Part shown: positions 43,390-54,987 of the stretch, in pieces
Position numbering within the stretch: position 1 is the first letter of the stretch
Layout: each line of letters begins with the position of its first letter
Source: a bacterium
GTDB taxonomy: Bacteria > Cyanobacteriota > Vampirovibrionia > Gastranaerophilales > Gastranaerophilaceae
Assembly (NCBI GenBank): GCA_017470815.1
Contig: JAFUXT010000017.1
Coordinates: 1-64,000, forward strand
DNA: 64,000 nucleotides
Reading direction: 5' to 3'
Notes under the pieces: model-generated
The model's database searches: none
What the model saw: the letters and a program-made list of their open reading frames with translations, nothing else
Told to the model about the DNA's origin: nothing
Translations under genes and position numbers: made by a program

Positions 43390-43824
43390 TTAGGATGGGA
43401 TTTTTTTTGGTCGGTTGTCAAACAACTTAAAGTGTGAGTGAATCCAAGCACCCAAACCTGAAAATACTGTTCCGGCGGTTTCAGGATGTGCCTGTGAAGA
43501 TGCTATCGTTTCAGGAGTCATATATGGTGCTGATTTTGCTATTGCACTCGGAGCAATACCAAAAGAATCAATTCCGCTTGCTTTTAAAAAATGTGCAGAA
43601 GCAATAACATCAGAAGTTGTTGCTGCCGTATTTGACGCCGTTCCAAGCGTCATAAGACCTGAACCGCTAGTACTCATTCCTGAACTTGATGCTGCCACAG
43701 CTAAACCTCTTTGTTCAGGTGGCATGTGCGTTATCATTTGGTTTGCCTGTGCTAATAATTCTTCGGGGGTTTTTATTCTTATCAATGCACCAAATTGCGT
43801 ATTATCAACTCTTTGTATTCTCAT
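43390..43824 (-). CDS. Hypothetical protein with N-terminal FxA-type tag
   Basis: 144 residues. It begins MRIQRVDNTQFGALIR, like other tagged proteins here. The centre is Ser/Thr/Gly/Ala-rich and low in complexity (SSSGMSTSGSGLMTLGTA), with no domain. It lies upstream on the same strand of no obvious partner; the TPR gene precedes it in the same direction with an eight-base gap, so the two may be an operon. Confidence 0.62.
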   Translation of the reverse strand: MRIQRVDNTQFGALIRIKTPEELLAQANQMITHMPPEQRGLAVAASSSGMSTSGSGLMTLGTASNTAATTSDVIASAHFLKASGIDSFGIAPSAIAKSAPYMTPETIASSQAHPETAGTVFSGLGAWIHSHFKLFDNRPKKIPS

Positions 43825-43831
43825 ATTTACC

Positions 43832-44326
43832 TTACTTACTGTTCATTAATTTATTTGAGGTATCTAAATCTTCATTTGCACCGTCCATATCACCCAAATC
43901 AAGTTTTACCATTGCACGCATTGAATATGCGCTGCCGTCTTGCGGTGCAAGTTCTATTGCTTTGTTATAATCTTGCAAAGCACCTTCTTTATCTTCTAAA
44001 TCTGCCTTGCAAATTCCTCTCAAAACATAGGCTTTGGCATTTTTTTCATCAAGTCCGATGGCTTTGTTAAAATCTTCGATTGCCGCCTGTTTTTCGCCCA
44101 TGGAGTTATGTATAGATCCTCTCCAATAGTACAAGAAAGATTCATTCGGGTATTTTTGAATTGCAGCATTGCATTTTGTCATTGCTATTTGGTACTTTTG
44201 AGCATTGACAAGTATTCCTATTTCCGTAATTGTCTTGCTCGCATCTACATCTGCGCCAAAACAAACGCTTGCAGGAATAATACTTAAACCTAAAATTAAA
44301 GATAAAATAAGAACATGCTTTTTCAT
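43832..44326 (-). CDS. Secreted TPR-repeat protein
   Basis: 164 residues with a signal peptide (MKKHVLILSLILGLSIIPASVCFGA). Three to four tetratricopeptide repeats follow: FLYYWRGSIHNSMGEKQAAIEDFNKAI and two similar 34-residue blocks with the W/Y-G-Y-A-F-A-P pattern. It probably mediates protein contacts in the periplasm. AGGGG precedes the ATG and TGCTATAAT lies upstream in the minus direction. It is followed closely by the tagged hypothetical gene. Confidence 0.85.
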   Translation of the reverse strand: MKKHVLILSLILGLSIIPASVCFGADVDASKTITEIGILVNAQKYQIAMTKCNAAIQKYPNESFLYYWRGSIHNSMGEKQAAIEDFNKAIGLDEKNAKAYVLRGICKADLEDKEGALQDYNKAIELAPQDGSAYSMRAMVKLDLGDMDGANEDLDTSNKLMNSK

Positions 44327-44401
44327 AATTTATACCCCTCAAATGTCAAAATTATTATAGCATATTATTGAATTTTTTGCGATTATATTTTTCCTGTTTT
44401 A

Positions 44402-44430
44402 TTGCAAAGGTTAAAAATTTATTGTAGTAT
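44402..44430 (+). promoter_or_regulatory. Promoter of def-fmt-aroH
   Basis: TTGCAA (44402-44407), a 17-base spacer and TAGTAT (44425-44430). The def ATG follows 32 bases later. Confidence 0.7.
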
Positions 44431-44462
44431 GGTGTTAAAGAAGTTGAGAAAGGTTTTAATCT

Positions 44463-45017
44463 ATGGCTATAAAAAGAGTTTTGCACTATGGCGAAGAATC
44501 ATTAAGACAACCGTCAAAAGAAGTACATAAAGTATCAAAAAAAATAAGCGATTTAATAAGAGATTTATTTGACACAATGTATGCCCAAAACGGTGTCGGA
44601 CTTGCCGCTCCGCAAATTGGCGTAAATTTGAGAGTTTTTGTTGTAGATGCTTCAACGAAAGAAGAACCGCTTGAACCGATGGTATTTATTAACCCGAAGA
44701 TTATAAAAAAGTCCGGAGCGGTAAAAAGTACCGAAGGTTGTTTGAGTTTCCCTGAAGCCTATTCTGATGTTGTCAGATACAAAGATATTATGGTAAAAGC
44801 AACTAATGAACACGGCAAACAATTTGTTATGGAAGCCAAAGACGGAACGCTTCTTGCAAGATGTATTCAGCATGAAAACGACCATCTCGACGGAATTTTA
44901 TTTATAGACCACTGTCTAAACAGATTTGAAACTGAAGAAATTTTGCAAAAAAATAATCTTCCCTCTATTGATCCTGACAAATTGTTAGACGAAGAGGAGT
45001 TAAAATCTCAGTTATGA
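44463..45017 (+). CDS. def: Peptide deformylase
   Basis: 184 residues with the three PDF motifs: GVGLAAPQIG (44-53), EGCLS with metal-binding Cys93, and QHENDHLDG with His137, Glu138 and His141. It removes the N-formyl group from new proteins. The stop overlaps the fmt start (ATGA), linking formylation and deformylation in one operon. Length fits type 1 enzymes. Confidence 0.96.
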   Translation: MAIKRVLHYGEESLRQPSKEVHKVSKKISDLIRDLFDTMYAQNGVGLAAPQIGVNLRVFVVDASTKEEPLEPMVFINPKIIKKSGAVKSTEGCLSFPEAYSDVVRYKDIMVKATNEHGKQFVMEAKDGTLLARCIQHENDHLDGILFIDHCLNRFETEEILQKNNLPSIDPDKLLDEEELKSQL

Positions 45018-45925
45018 TAAAAATTATTTTCTTTGGAACTCCGGATATAGGCTTAAAATCACTTGATTATCTGAATAATTCGGATAAAATCAATGTGTGT
45101 GCAGTAGTTACCCAGCCTGATAAGCCGGCAGGCAGGGGAAATAAACTTCAGGCTTCTCCGATAAAAAAGTATGCACTTGAACATAATATACCGGTGTTTC
45201 AACCAAAATCAATAAGAAAAGAGCCTGAAATTCAGGAAGAATTAAAGAAATTTGAACCTGATTTTTTTGTAACTTTTGCGTTTGGTCAGATTTTATCACA
45301 GGAAGTTTTGGATATACCGAAATATGAAACAATAAATCTTCACGCATCATTATTACCAAAATATCGTGGAGCAAATCCTATTCAGCGTGCAATTATTAAT
45401 GGTGACAAAGAAACGGGCATTTGCACAATGATAACAGAACTCGGACTTGATTGCGGTGATATTTGCCAAAAACTTGTAATTCCGATTTCTGACAGTATGA
45501 ATTGTGAACAACTATGGGACGAAATCGGAGAAAAATCCCCAAAAATGATTGAAGAAACTTTAATCGCACTTAAAAATGGAACCCTAAAACCTGAAAAGCA
45601 ATGCGAAAACGGGGTTTGTATGGCTCCAAAACTTACAAAAGAAGAATGTTTGATAGATTGGTCAAAATCAAACAGAGATATTCACAACCTTGTGAGAGGA
45701 GTTTGCAGAAGTCCGAGTGCTTATTTTATTCATAACGGTAAAATAATTAAAGTCATAGAATCAAAAGTGATTGATGGTAATGGCGTTCAGGGACAAATAG
45801 TTGCACATTCAAAAGATGGTGTCGATATGGGCTGCGGATACGGTTTAGTAAGATTAATTACCGTAAAGCCTGAAGGTAAAGGTGAAATGAAGGCATCGGA
45901 TTGGTATAACGGAGTAAGAAAATAA
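45014..45925 (+). CDS. fmt: Methionyl-tRNA formyltransferase
   Basis: 303 residues. The N-terminal formyltransferase fold has IFFGTPDIG and the folate and catalytic region HASLLPKYRGANPIQRAI (Asn/His of the family are in place), then ITELGLDCGDI. The C-terminal OB-like domain begins near 205. It formylates initiator Met-tRNA using 10-formyl-THF made by FolD (60186). Overlaps def by four bases and aroH by one. Confidence 0.96.
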   Translation: MIKIIFFGTPDIGLKSLDYLNNSDKINVCAVVTQPDKPAGRGNKLQASPIKKYALEHNIPVFQPKSIRKEPEIQEELKKFEPDFFVTFAFGQILSQEVLDIPKYETINLHASLLPKYRGANPIQRAIINGDKETGICTMITELGLDCGDICQKLVIPISDSMNCEQLWDEIGEKSPKMIEETLIALKNGTLKPEKQCENGVCMAPKLTKEECLIDWSKSNRDIHNLVRGVCRSPSAYFIHNGKIIKVIESKVIDGNGVQGQIVAHSKDGVDMGCGYGLVRLITVKPEGKGEMKASDWYNGVRK

Positions 45926-46278
45926 TGATTACAAAAGGTATAAGAGGCGCAATAACTGTTGAAGAAAACACCTCAAAAGCACTTGAAGATGCGACTTTAG
46001 AACTTTTGTGCGAAATGTTTGAACAAAACGGGATTAAAGGTACAAAAAATATTTCACATGTAATTTTTACAACAACAAATGATTTAAATGCTGATTTCCC
46101 TGCAAAATTCCCAAGGCTTGAGTTTGGCTGGGATGATGTTGCAATGATGTGTTATCACGAACTTGATGTTCCAAATTCACTCAAAATGTGTTTGCGTATT
46201 CTTATTGTATATAATTGCAACGAAGATTTTGAACCCAAATTTGTCTATCTTAAAGGTGCATCAAATTTAAGGAAATAA
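45925..46278 (+). CDS. aroH: Chorismate mutase AroH type
   Basis: 117 residues of the AroH (Bacillus) trimeric fold: GIRGAITVEENT at the N-terminus with the active-site Arg7, then FTTTNDLNADFPAKFPR, and a C-terminal LRILIVYN with another active-site Arg. It makes prephenate from chorismate. The first base overlaps the fmt stop. It converges on the acetyltransferase gene with a five-base gap and no terminator. Confidence 0.93.
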   Translation: MITKGIRGAITVEENTSKALEDATLELLCEMFEQNGIKGTKNISHVIFTTTNDLNADFPAKFPRLEFGWDDVAMMCYHELDVPNSLKMCLRILIVYNCNEDFEPKFVYLKGASNLRK

Positions 46279-46283
46279 TTATC

Positions 46284-46847
46284 CTATACTTCGCAATGCA
46301 AAGAACAAGGGCAATCTTTATCGTAAGTTTCAAATCCTAATTTTTTATAAAAATTGATTGCTGTATTTGAAGAATTTACATATATCGGTTTGCCTGTATA
46401 CTGATTTTTTATATATGACACAATTGCTCGTCCCACACCTTTATATGTTCTGTCAGCCGGACTGAAAACGGAATTATTTTTGGGCTGAACCTGAAGCCAA
46501 TTAAGTTCATTTTCAATATCCTCTTCTGAAAAAAGTGAAACACCCAAAACTTTTTTGGGGTCAATGTTTTCAAAATTATCGTCCTGTAATGTTAATATCA
46601 AACAGTGGTCTTGATTTACATCAGGCTTAAATTCGTCATCTTTTATAAAGTCTGAAAACAGATACGGAACAAAGTTTGAACTTTCTTTACTCCAGAGTAA
46701 AGATACATTATGTAGTGATTCCAAATCGTTTTCATTATTTTTATCAAGTTCAACAATCTTTGCCTTTTTTTCAGCAAAATCATCATTTTGTTTTGATTTT
46801 ATGTATATATCTGATTTAAAACTGCCACTAAAAGATACTGAATTCAT
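46284..46847 (-). CDS. GNAT-like acetyltransferase with N-terminal FSG tag
   Basis: 187 residues. The start MNSVSFSGSFKSD carries the short Phe-Ser-Gly tag seen on other proteins in the window. The last 50 residues contain a GNAT acetyl-CoA site (YKGVGRAIVSYI) and the closing NTAINFYKKLGFETY. The middle has an acidic, less typical sequence. The substrate is unknown. The ATG at 46847 is preferred because it begins the tag; no clear ribosome-binding site is seen. Confidence 0.75.
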   Translation of the reverse strand: MNSVSFSGSFKSDIYIKSKQNDDFAEKKAKIVELDKNNENDLESLHNVSLLWSKESSNFVPYLFSDFIKDDEFKPDVNQDHCLILTLQDDNFENIDPKKVLGVSLFSEEDIENELNWLQVQPKNNSVFSPADRTYKGVGRAIVSYIKNQYTGKPIYVNSSNTAINFYKKLGFETYDKDCPCSLHCEV

Positions 46848-46890
46848 ATTCAGTATAAAATACAAAAATAATATTATTTGCTATTAAAAA

Positions 46891-48984
46891 TTAAATTTTT
46901 TCAAAATCAGAAATGGATGGGTCTAATAATCTTCTGCCGACATTTTCAAAGTCTATTGAGCAAAGAGTTTTGTTTCCGTATTTGATGATTTTTTCAACGG
47001 TGCCGTTTCCGTATCTTGGGTGGGAAACTTTATCTCCGGCTTTGAAACCGATGTTTTCATCCGCAACATTTTCTCCGTCTTCAGTATCATAAACAGGCAC
47101 TACAGGTGGAGTATTTTCTTCATCTTCGTCAGTATCAAGAAAATCGTCGGCAACTTCATCGCCCGATTGAATTTGTCCCGAATTTTCTATCAAATCCAAA
47201 TCATCTTCGGTTAATTGTTCGGATGTCTCATCATCCTGCGGAAAATCTTCAACTTCGTTTTGTTGTTCTGTTTCTTCGCTTTCGGAATGGAAATCATTCA
47301 TAAAGGACAAATCATCTTCATCTTCATCTTCAGCCGTTTCATTCTCCTGCGAATGTACTTCTTGAATCACATCTTCATTATCTTCAATCTGTTCAAAAGT
47401 TTCCGTTTCTGATTCTGCTTCTGTTACGGGTTCTTCATCCTCATTATCGGCTAAAATATTTTCTATTTGAGGTTCGTTTTCAAGCGCATGTGAAACTATT
47501 TCTTCCTGTGGAACCTCTTCGTGAATATCCTGTTGTTCTATTTGTTCTTGCTCTTGTTCCTCTGTACCAAAATCTTCAATATCTTCTTCGGAGATATTTT
47601 CAAAATAATCTTCCTGTGTCTGTTCTTCCATTATTTCTTGTGTCGGAAGTTCCTCAACGGGAGCAGGAGTAGGTGCTTCCTGCAAATTATTTATTGCATA
47701 AATATCATCATTTGATAAAAGGTCTTCTTCTATTGCAGGAACAAATCTTTGTCTGTCTCCGAATACATCATCTTTTGTCAAATCAAGTTCCAAATCTTCA
47801 AGGGTTATAATAAGCGGGATTCCCTGTGTAAGATTTCCGTAAATAATTCCTTCTGACGGATTTAGTTTATTTAAAAATGTATTGTATGCCGCAAAATCGT
47901 TTTGCATAGTTTGAAGAGCAAATAACAATATGTTTTGAGCGTGAGATTTTAATTCGGATGCATATTTATATAAATGACTTGCAAAGAACGTTGTAAATAC
48001 ATGATTATGATTTATCAATCGTTTTACAAGTTTTTTATCCGAATTGTCGTCAGTAAGAGGTACAAAATAATATACATATTTATCAAATGTTTCAATTATT
48101 TTGTGAACATAATTTATAATTTCTCGTTGCAAATCGCCGTTTGCTTCTTTTATATTAATTACAATACAGTTTCTTTCTTTAAGTTTTTGTTCAAGTTGCT
48201 TGTATTCATCAGGTTCGTTTGCAAAAATCCCTGCATCTTTGTATTTTAAAAGTTTGTTTTTTAGCAGGGCAAGTTCAGGCATTTGTGTTTCTTTATATTG
48301 AGCCGTAACGACATCTATAAAACTTTCTATCGGCAAAAATTCATCATCGAGAGTTTTGATATACTGTTGTACTGCGTAGAATATATCTTGTATAATCGCT
48401 TTTGTAGCCGCATCAACTTTTTTTAAATCGTGTTCAAATATAAAATCAATAAATCCCGAATTGAGCGGAAGTTTAAAATCTTTGCTTAATGTAATTCTCG
48501 GGTATTCTTCAAATAGGTCGTCACAATCAATAATTACGCTTTTTTCTTTCATTCTGAACAGTTGTCTTACGCAGTTAGAAATAACAGTTGATTTTTCATA
48601 ATCAGTTTCACAAAATACTGTAAAATTATGTTCAAAAATAGAAATATCCACATTCAATTCGTCATTACAACCTGAAATTTGACCGATTTTTAATGCAGTA
48701 TCAACGGGTAATAAATCAAGGAGTTCATTTGCCGGCAATTCGACAATATTACTGTTAATACTTGGGGCAGAACCGTCGTATTCGCTGACTACTCCTTCTG
48801 CATTGAAAGAAAACATAAGTTTTGCAACTGCAAAATTGTTGATATTATCCGCTTTAAGGTTTACATATTGCGCAACATAAGATTTTTCAACACCGGTCAG
48901 CGCAATAAACTGACCTAAAGTCGGTCTTTCATTTTCTTCGTATGACAGTTTAATTAAGTTATTTCGTATTTCGATTAATTTCAT
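46891..48984 (-). CDS. Large protein: degenerate ATPase-like core, acidic linker, Tudor-like end
   Basis: 697 residues. Residues 1-430 resemble a P-loop, HerA-like layout: VFCETDYEKSTVISNCVRQLF where Walker A would be but without its G-x-G-K-S, and an IDCDD strand. Residues about 430-645 are an extremely Glu/Asp/Gln-rich disordered linker. The last 45 residues (GDKVSHPRYGNGTVEKII) match the Tudor-like domain at the C-terminus of PcrA/UvrD helicases, which binds RNA polymerase. A transcription- or repair-linked scaffold is plausible. GAGGGC precedes the ATG. No family is assigned with certainty. Confidence 0.65.
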   Translation of the reverse strand: MKLIEIRNNLIKLSYEENERPTLGQFIALTGVEKSYVAQYVNLKADNINNFAVAKLMFSFNAEGVVSEYDGSAPSINSNIVELPANELLDLLPVDTALKIGQISGCNDELNVDISIFEHNFTVFCETDYEKSTVISNCVRQLFRMKEKSVIIDCDDLFEEYPRITLSKDFKLPLNSGFIDFIFEHDLKKVDAATKAIIQDIFYAVQQYIKTLDDEFLPIESFIDVVTAQYKETQMPELALLKNKLLKYKDAGIFANEPDEYKQLEQKLKERNCIVINIKEANGDLQREIINYVHKIIETFDKYVYYFVPLTDDNSDKKLVKRLINHNHVFTTFFASHLYKYASELKSHAQNILLFALQTMQNDFAAYNTFLNKLNPSEGIIYGNLTQGIPLIITLEDLELDLTKDDVFGDRQRFVPAIEEDLLSNDDIYAINNLQEAPTPAPVEELPTQEIMEEQTQEDYFENISEEDIEDFGTEEQEQEQIEQQDIHEEVPQEEIVSHALENEPQIENILADNEDEEPVTEAESETETFEQIEDNEDVIQEVHSQENETAEDEDEDDLSFMNDFHSESEETEQQNEVEDFPQDDETSEQLTEDDLDLIENSGQIQSGDEVADDFLDTDEDEENTPPVVPVYDTEDGENVADENIGFKAGDKVSHPRYGNGTVEKIIKYGNKTLCSIDFENVGRRLLDPSISDFEKI

Positions 48985-49050
48985 TTAAAAGCCCTCGATT
49001 TTGACTTTGATTGTACCATGAAAATGGCATGCCTTGATAAATTTATTAAG

Positions 49051-49647
49051 TTAATTAACATTTATTGATTTTTGGAGATTATTATAAATTTCAATAGTCA
49101 GTGGACAAATTTTTAAATCTCTGTCAACAAGACTTTTTATAGTTTCTTTGTAACATCCCAAAATGGCTTTGTTTAATCCATTTTCACTATATAAATCTTT
49201 TGTAATTTTATTTCTGTATTCCTTACTTCTTGTGCGTAGTTCAATTTTATCTGCAAGAAAAATAATTTTTTCAAAATCAGTCATATTTATTTTGCCCAAA
49301 GTATGCCATCTGATTGATGAAAGCATTTCTGCATCTTCAAGCCCAAAAACTGTTTTTGCTATGTAATAACTGCCAGGAGCATGAAGTGTTTTTTTGTTTG
49401 AGCGTTCGTCAGAATCGACATCATCAAGATATTTGTCTATAATTTCAAGTAACTTTTCATCGCTAAAACACTTTGCGCAGTCATGTAAAAGTCCGGCAAT
49501 ATATGCTTTTTCTTCATTTTGCCCAAATTGTTTTGCAAGTTCTTTTGCACATTCCGCCGTACCAAGTGAATGTTGGTATCTTTTTTCGTTAAGATTTTCT
49601 TTCAGCCATTTGTCGGCTTCTTCCCGACTAAGTTTTATATAATCCAT
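49051..49647 (-). CDS. yqeK: HD-domain symmetrical Ap4A hydrolase YqeK
   Basis: 198 residues with an HD metal site: RYQHSLGTAECAKELA (first His), GLLHDCAKC (His-Asp), and a later RWHTLG and ADKIELRTR. The family hydrolyses Ap4A to ADP. The ATG at 49647 is chosen over an upstream TTG. It overlaps the end of nadD by 20 bases, the usual nadD-yqeK pairing; rsfS, often third, is absent here. Confidence 0.92.
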   Translation of the reverse strand: MDYIKLSREEADKWLKENLNEKRYQHSLGTAECAKELAKQFGQNEEKAYIAGLLHDCAKCFSDEKLLEIIDKYLDDVDSDERSNKKTLHAPGSYYIAKTVFGLEDAEMLSSIRWHTLGKINMTDFEKIIFLADKIELRTRSKEYRNKITKDLYSENGLNKAILGCYKETIKSLVDRDLKICPLTIEIYNNLQKSINVN

Positions 49648-50224
49648 TTTTTGCAATATATTCCTTTACACTGTTATTTATAAAACCGTCAATATTTTGT
49701 CCGTTTTTAATTTTTTCTCTCAATTCCGTTGATGAAATATCTTCAAAAGAAAGTTCATCAAAAATGAAATCATAACCTTTGTCTTTTAAATAATTATACT
49801 CTAAAGACGAAAAATTATTTTCTCTGATAAAAACCGTAAATTTAACAAGTTTTTTTAATTTATCTGCCTCATACCAATTTTCAATATCCTTAAACGCGTC
49901 CGTTCCGATAATGAAATTTATTTTCCCCTCTATTTCGTATTTTTTATAAAGTTCGCAAATAGTCAGATATGTATAAGATTTACCTTCTCTTTTATATTCA
50001 ATATCTGACACTTCAATTTTAGAATTATGTTCATCTTCAATAGCAAGTTTTACCATATTAAGTCTGTGCACACTCATATTATCATCATAATTTTTATGCG
50101 GTGGCTTGTAGGCTGGAATGAACAGGAGTTTATCAAAATCGTATTTATTCAACACATATTTTGCTACTCGCAAGTGTGCATTATGAATAGGATTAAAAGT
50201 CCCTTGAAAAACACATAATTTCAT
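49628..50224 (-). CDS. nadD: Nicotinate-nucleotide adenylyltransferase
   Basis: 198 residues. The nucleotidyltransferase motif GTFNPIHNAH is at 9-18, and FIPAYKPPHK and IIGTDAFKDIENW follow. ISSTELREKIKNG matches the family's I-S-S-T-x-I-R motif. It makes deamido-NAD. Directly followed by yqeK. No ribosome-binding site; the -10 box lies six bases before the ATG. Confidence 0.96.
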   Translation of the reverse strand: MKLCVFQGTFNPIHNAHLRVAKYVLNKYDFDKLLFIPAYKPPHKNYDDNMSVHRLNMVKLAIEDEHNSKIEVSDIEYKREGKSYTYLTICELYKKYEIEGKINFIIGTDAFKDIENWYEADKLKKLVKFTVFIRENNFSSLEYNYLKDKGYDFIFDELSFEDISSTELREKIKNGQNIDGFINNSVKEYIAKNGLYKT

Positions 50225-50230
50225 ATTTTA

Positions 50231-50239
50231 ATATTAGCA
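50231..50239 (-). promoter_or_regulatory. Extended -10 box six bases before nadD ATG
   Basis: On the minus strand TGCTAATAT is followed by TAAAAT and the ATG at 50224. It fits the leaderless pattern. Confidence 0.55.
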
Positions 50240-50256
50240 TAAATACGAGGTATAAA

Positions 50257-51183
50257 ATGAAAATTGCAAATGATTTAACTGAACTTATCGGACGTACTCC
50301 GATGGTAAAACTGAATAAATTAAACGACGGCTACGCTGATATAGCCGTAAAACTTGAATATTTTAATCCTGCAAATTCCATAAAAGACAGAGCCGCTTTG
50401 CAGATGATAATTGATGCCGAACGAACCGGAAAAATAAATAAAGAAACCGTAATAATAGAGCCGACAAGCGGAAATACAGGTATCGGACTTGCTATGATTA
50501 GTGCAATCCGAGGATACAAAATAATTTTGACTATGCCTGAAACTATGTCAATTGAGCGCAGAGCAATCCTAAAAGGTTATGGTGCGGAACTTGTATTAAC
50601 AGAAGGTTCTAAAGGTATGCAAGGCGCAGTTGATAAGGCTTTTGAACTCCATAGTGAAATAAAAAATTCTTTCATTCCATCCCAATTTGATAATCCGTCA
50701 AACCCCAAAGCGCATTATCTTAATACCGCAGAAGAAATCTGGTCAGATACGGACGGCAAAGTTGATATAGTCGTTGCCGGAGTCGGAACAGGCGGAACAA
50801 TAAGCGGGATTGCAAAAAAGTTAAAAGAAAAAAATCCGAATGTAAAATGTGTGGCAGTAGAGCCCTTTTCCTCTCAAGTTTTGGGTGGCGAAAAAGCAGG
50901 ACCTCACAAAATTCAGGGGATAGGTGCAAATTTTATACCTAAGAATTTTGCAGGTGAACTTATTGACGAAATTTTTCCAGTCAAAAACGAAGATGCGATT
51001 GATACTGCTCGTAATTTATCTGCCAAAGAGGGAATTTTAGCGGGATTTTCAGGTGGCGCAAATGTTTTTGCATCAATAGAATTATCAAAAAGAACTGAAA
51101 ATAGGGGTAAACTAATAGTGACAGTTTTGCCTGACTGTGGTGACAGATATCTAAGTTCTGAATTGTATAAATCAAACATTTAG
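50257..51183 (+). CDS. cysK: Cysteine synthase (O-acetylserine sulfhydrylase)
   Basis: 308 residues of the PLP-dependent beta family. PLP lysine Lys43 is in NSIKDRAAL, the substrate loop TSGNTG is at 70-75, and the phosphate-binding GVGTGGTISG is near 177. It converts O-acetylserine and sulfide to cysteine. ACGAGGT precedes the ATG. Divergent from nadD and monocistronic. CysK is preferred over CysM from overall length and the MPETMS motif. Confidence 0.94.
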   Translation: MKIANDLTELIGRTPMVKLNKLNDGYADIAVKLEYFNPANSIKDRAALQMIIDAERTGKINKETVIIEPTSGNTGIGLAMISAIRGYKIILTMPETMSIERRAILKGYGAELVLTEGSKGMQGAVDKAFELHSEIKNSFIPSQFDNPSNPKAHYLNTAEEIWSDTDGKVDIVVAGVGTGGTISGIAKKLKEKNPNVKCVAVEPFSSQVLGGEKAGPHKIQGIGANFIPKNFAGELIDEIFPVKNEDAIDTARNLSAKEGILAGFSGGANVFASIELSKRTENRGKLIVTVLPDCGDRYLSSELYKSNI

Positions 51184-51306
51184 TTGCATAAGAAATATTA
51201 TTCAAATATACTCGCAAAAATATATAGGTATTGCTAATTCTTTTTCGTATAGCAAATTTTATTTTTACCCGTGTTTATAAATATAAAATTGAGCAAGGAG
51301 GCAATT

Positions 51307-51732
51307 ATGGAAATAGAACTTGGTCCTTTCCCAAAATATGAAAATGTAAGAAGTAACGCTTATTGGTCAAGAGTGCATATTGATACATCTTTAAGAATTG
51401 ATGATTCGGATATAGAAGAATACAAAGCACATTTAAAAGATTGCAACGAAAACCCCACAATAGGCCTGCTTGCCAAAAGAAAATACATAACCAAAAAACC
51501 TATGAATTATCCCGAATATGCACACCGTAACATGCGAGATTTAGAAAGTCAGTCTGTTATCAGTGAATTAAAAAAGGATTTAAAGTCAAGAATTGATAAA
51601 CTCTATCCGAATACAAAGCGCATCAGAGATTATATAATTAACAACGACAGAGTTACGCTTGATATTGTAGAAAAACACAAAAAATATACAACCTTTAACA
51701 AATTGATGGTTATGCTGAAAAAAATAATATAA
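51307..51732 (+). CDS. Hypothetical protein, basic
   Basis: 141 residues, rich in Lys, Arg and Tyr, mostly helical in the second half (VISELKKDLKSRIDKLYPN). No family, signal peptide or membrane segment. AAGGAGG lies six bases before the chosen ATG. It sits between cysK and gyrB with its own spacing. Nothing links it to a process. Confidence 0.68.
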   Translation: MEIELGPFPKYENVRSNAYWSRVHIDTSLRIDDSDIEEYKAHLKDCNENPTIGLLAKRKYITKKPMNYPEYAHRNMRDLESQSVISELKKDLKSRIDKLYPNTKRIRDYIINNDRVTLDIVEKHKKYTTFNKLMVMLKKII

Positions 51733-51780
51733 AAAGATTTCTGTATGACTGACCTGTAAAAAGTGTAACAAAATACTTAA

Positions 51781-54435
<2,655 letters not shown>

Positions 54436-54439
54436 AAAT

Positions 54440-54470
54440 CAAAAGACCGAACTTAATGTTCGGTCTTTTA
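54440..54470 (+). terminator. Terminator of gyrB merged with element C tip
   Basis: AAAAGACCGAAC and GTTCGGTCTTTT form the stem; the last T of the tail begins the TACATAAA tip of element C. Confidence 0.9.
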
Positions 54471-54901
54471 CATAAATAATATTATGTGTATGTTCATTCT
54501 TTCTCTTTTCTTGTGATGAAAAGAGAAAGAATGAACCAAGAAAGAGAAAATACGCTATTTCACTGCAATGCCTGACGGCATTGCTCCGAGCATAAGATAT
54601 TGTAAGTTGGGCTTTCAGCCCAACAGAAGTTCATACGTTTTTGTCCTTACGGACAAAAATCAATCAGGCGCCTAAAACTACGGCGCCTTTGATAATTATC
54701 TTTCAAGCGCACGGCGTTATCCTTAGCCGTGCTGAGAGATTTTTGCTGACAGGCAAAAACACATATTACTGCGTTAGCAGTCTTATGCCGCCGTAAGGCG
54801 GTATTGTAATCAGCGAAGTTTTCTTTTCTTTGGTTCATTTCTTTTCTTTTGCCTCGCAAACAAAAGAAAAGAAATGAACTACTTATAATATTATTTATGT
54901 A
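54469..54901. repeat. Hairpin-array element C (433 bp, short type)
   Basis: Ends are TACATAAATAATATTAT and its complement. The interior repeats element A module by module: the 19-base stem of GTTCATTCTTTCTCTTTTC, GTTGGGCT/AGCCCAAC, TTTTTGTCC/GGACAAAAA, TTTTTGC/GCAAAAA, ACTGC/GCAGT, CCGCC/GGCGG, and the stem of GTTCATTTCTTTTCTTTTG. Some loops and stem bases differ from A. Confidence 0.9.
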
Positions 54902-54987
54902 AATATATTGGCAGAATGTTTATATATATTATTTAAAATTAAATAAATTTATGCTACTATATAACTTGAAAGAGTGGTCTTAAAAGT

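Noticed and set aside
47020-48249. Several + strand ORFs opposite the acidic linker of the 697-residue gene
   Set aside because: Arise from Glu-rich codons read in reverse (Phe/Leu/Ser-rich); no starts with ribosome-binding sites.
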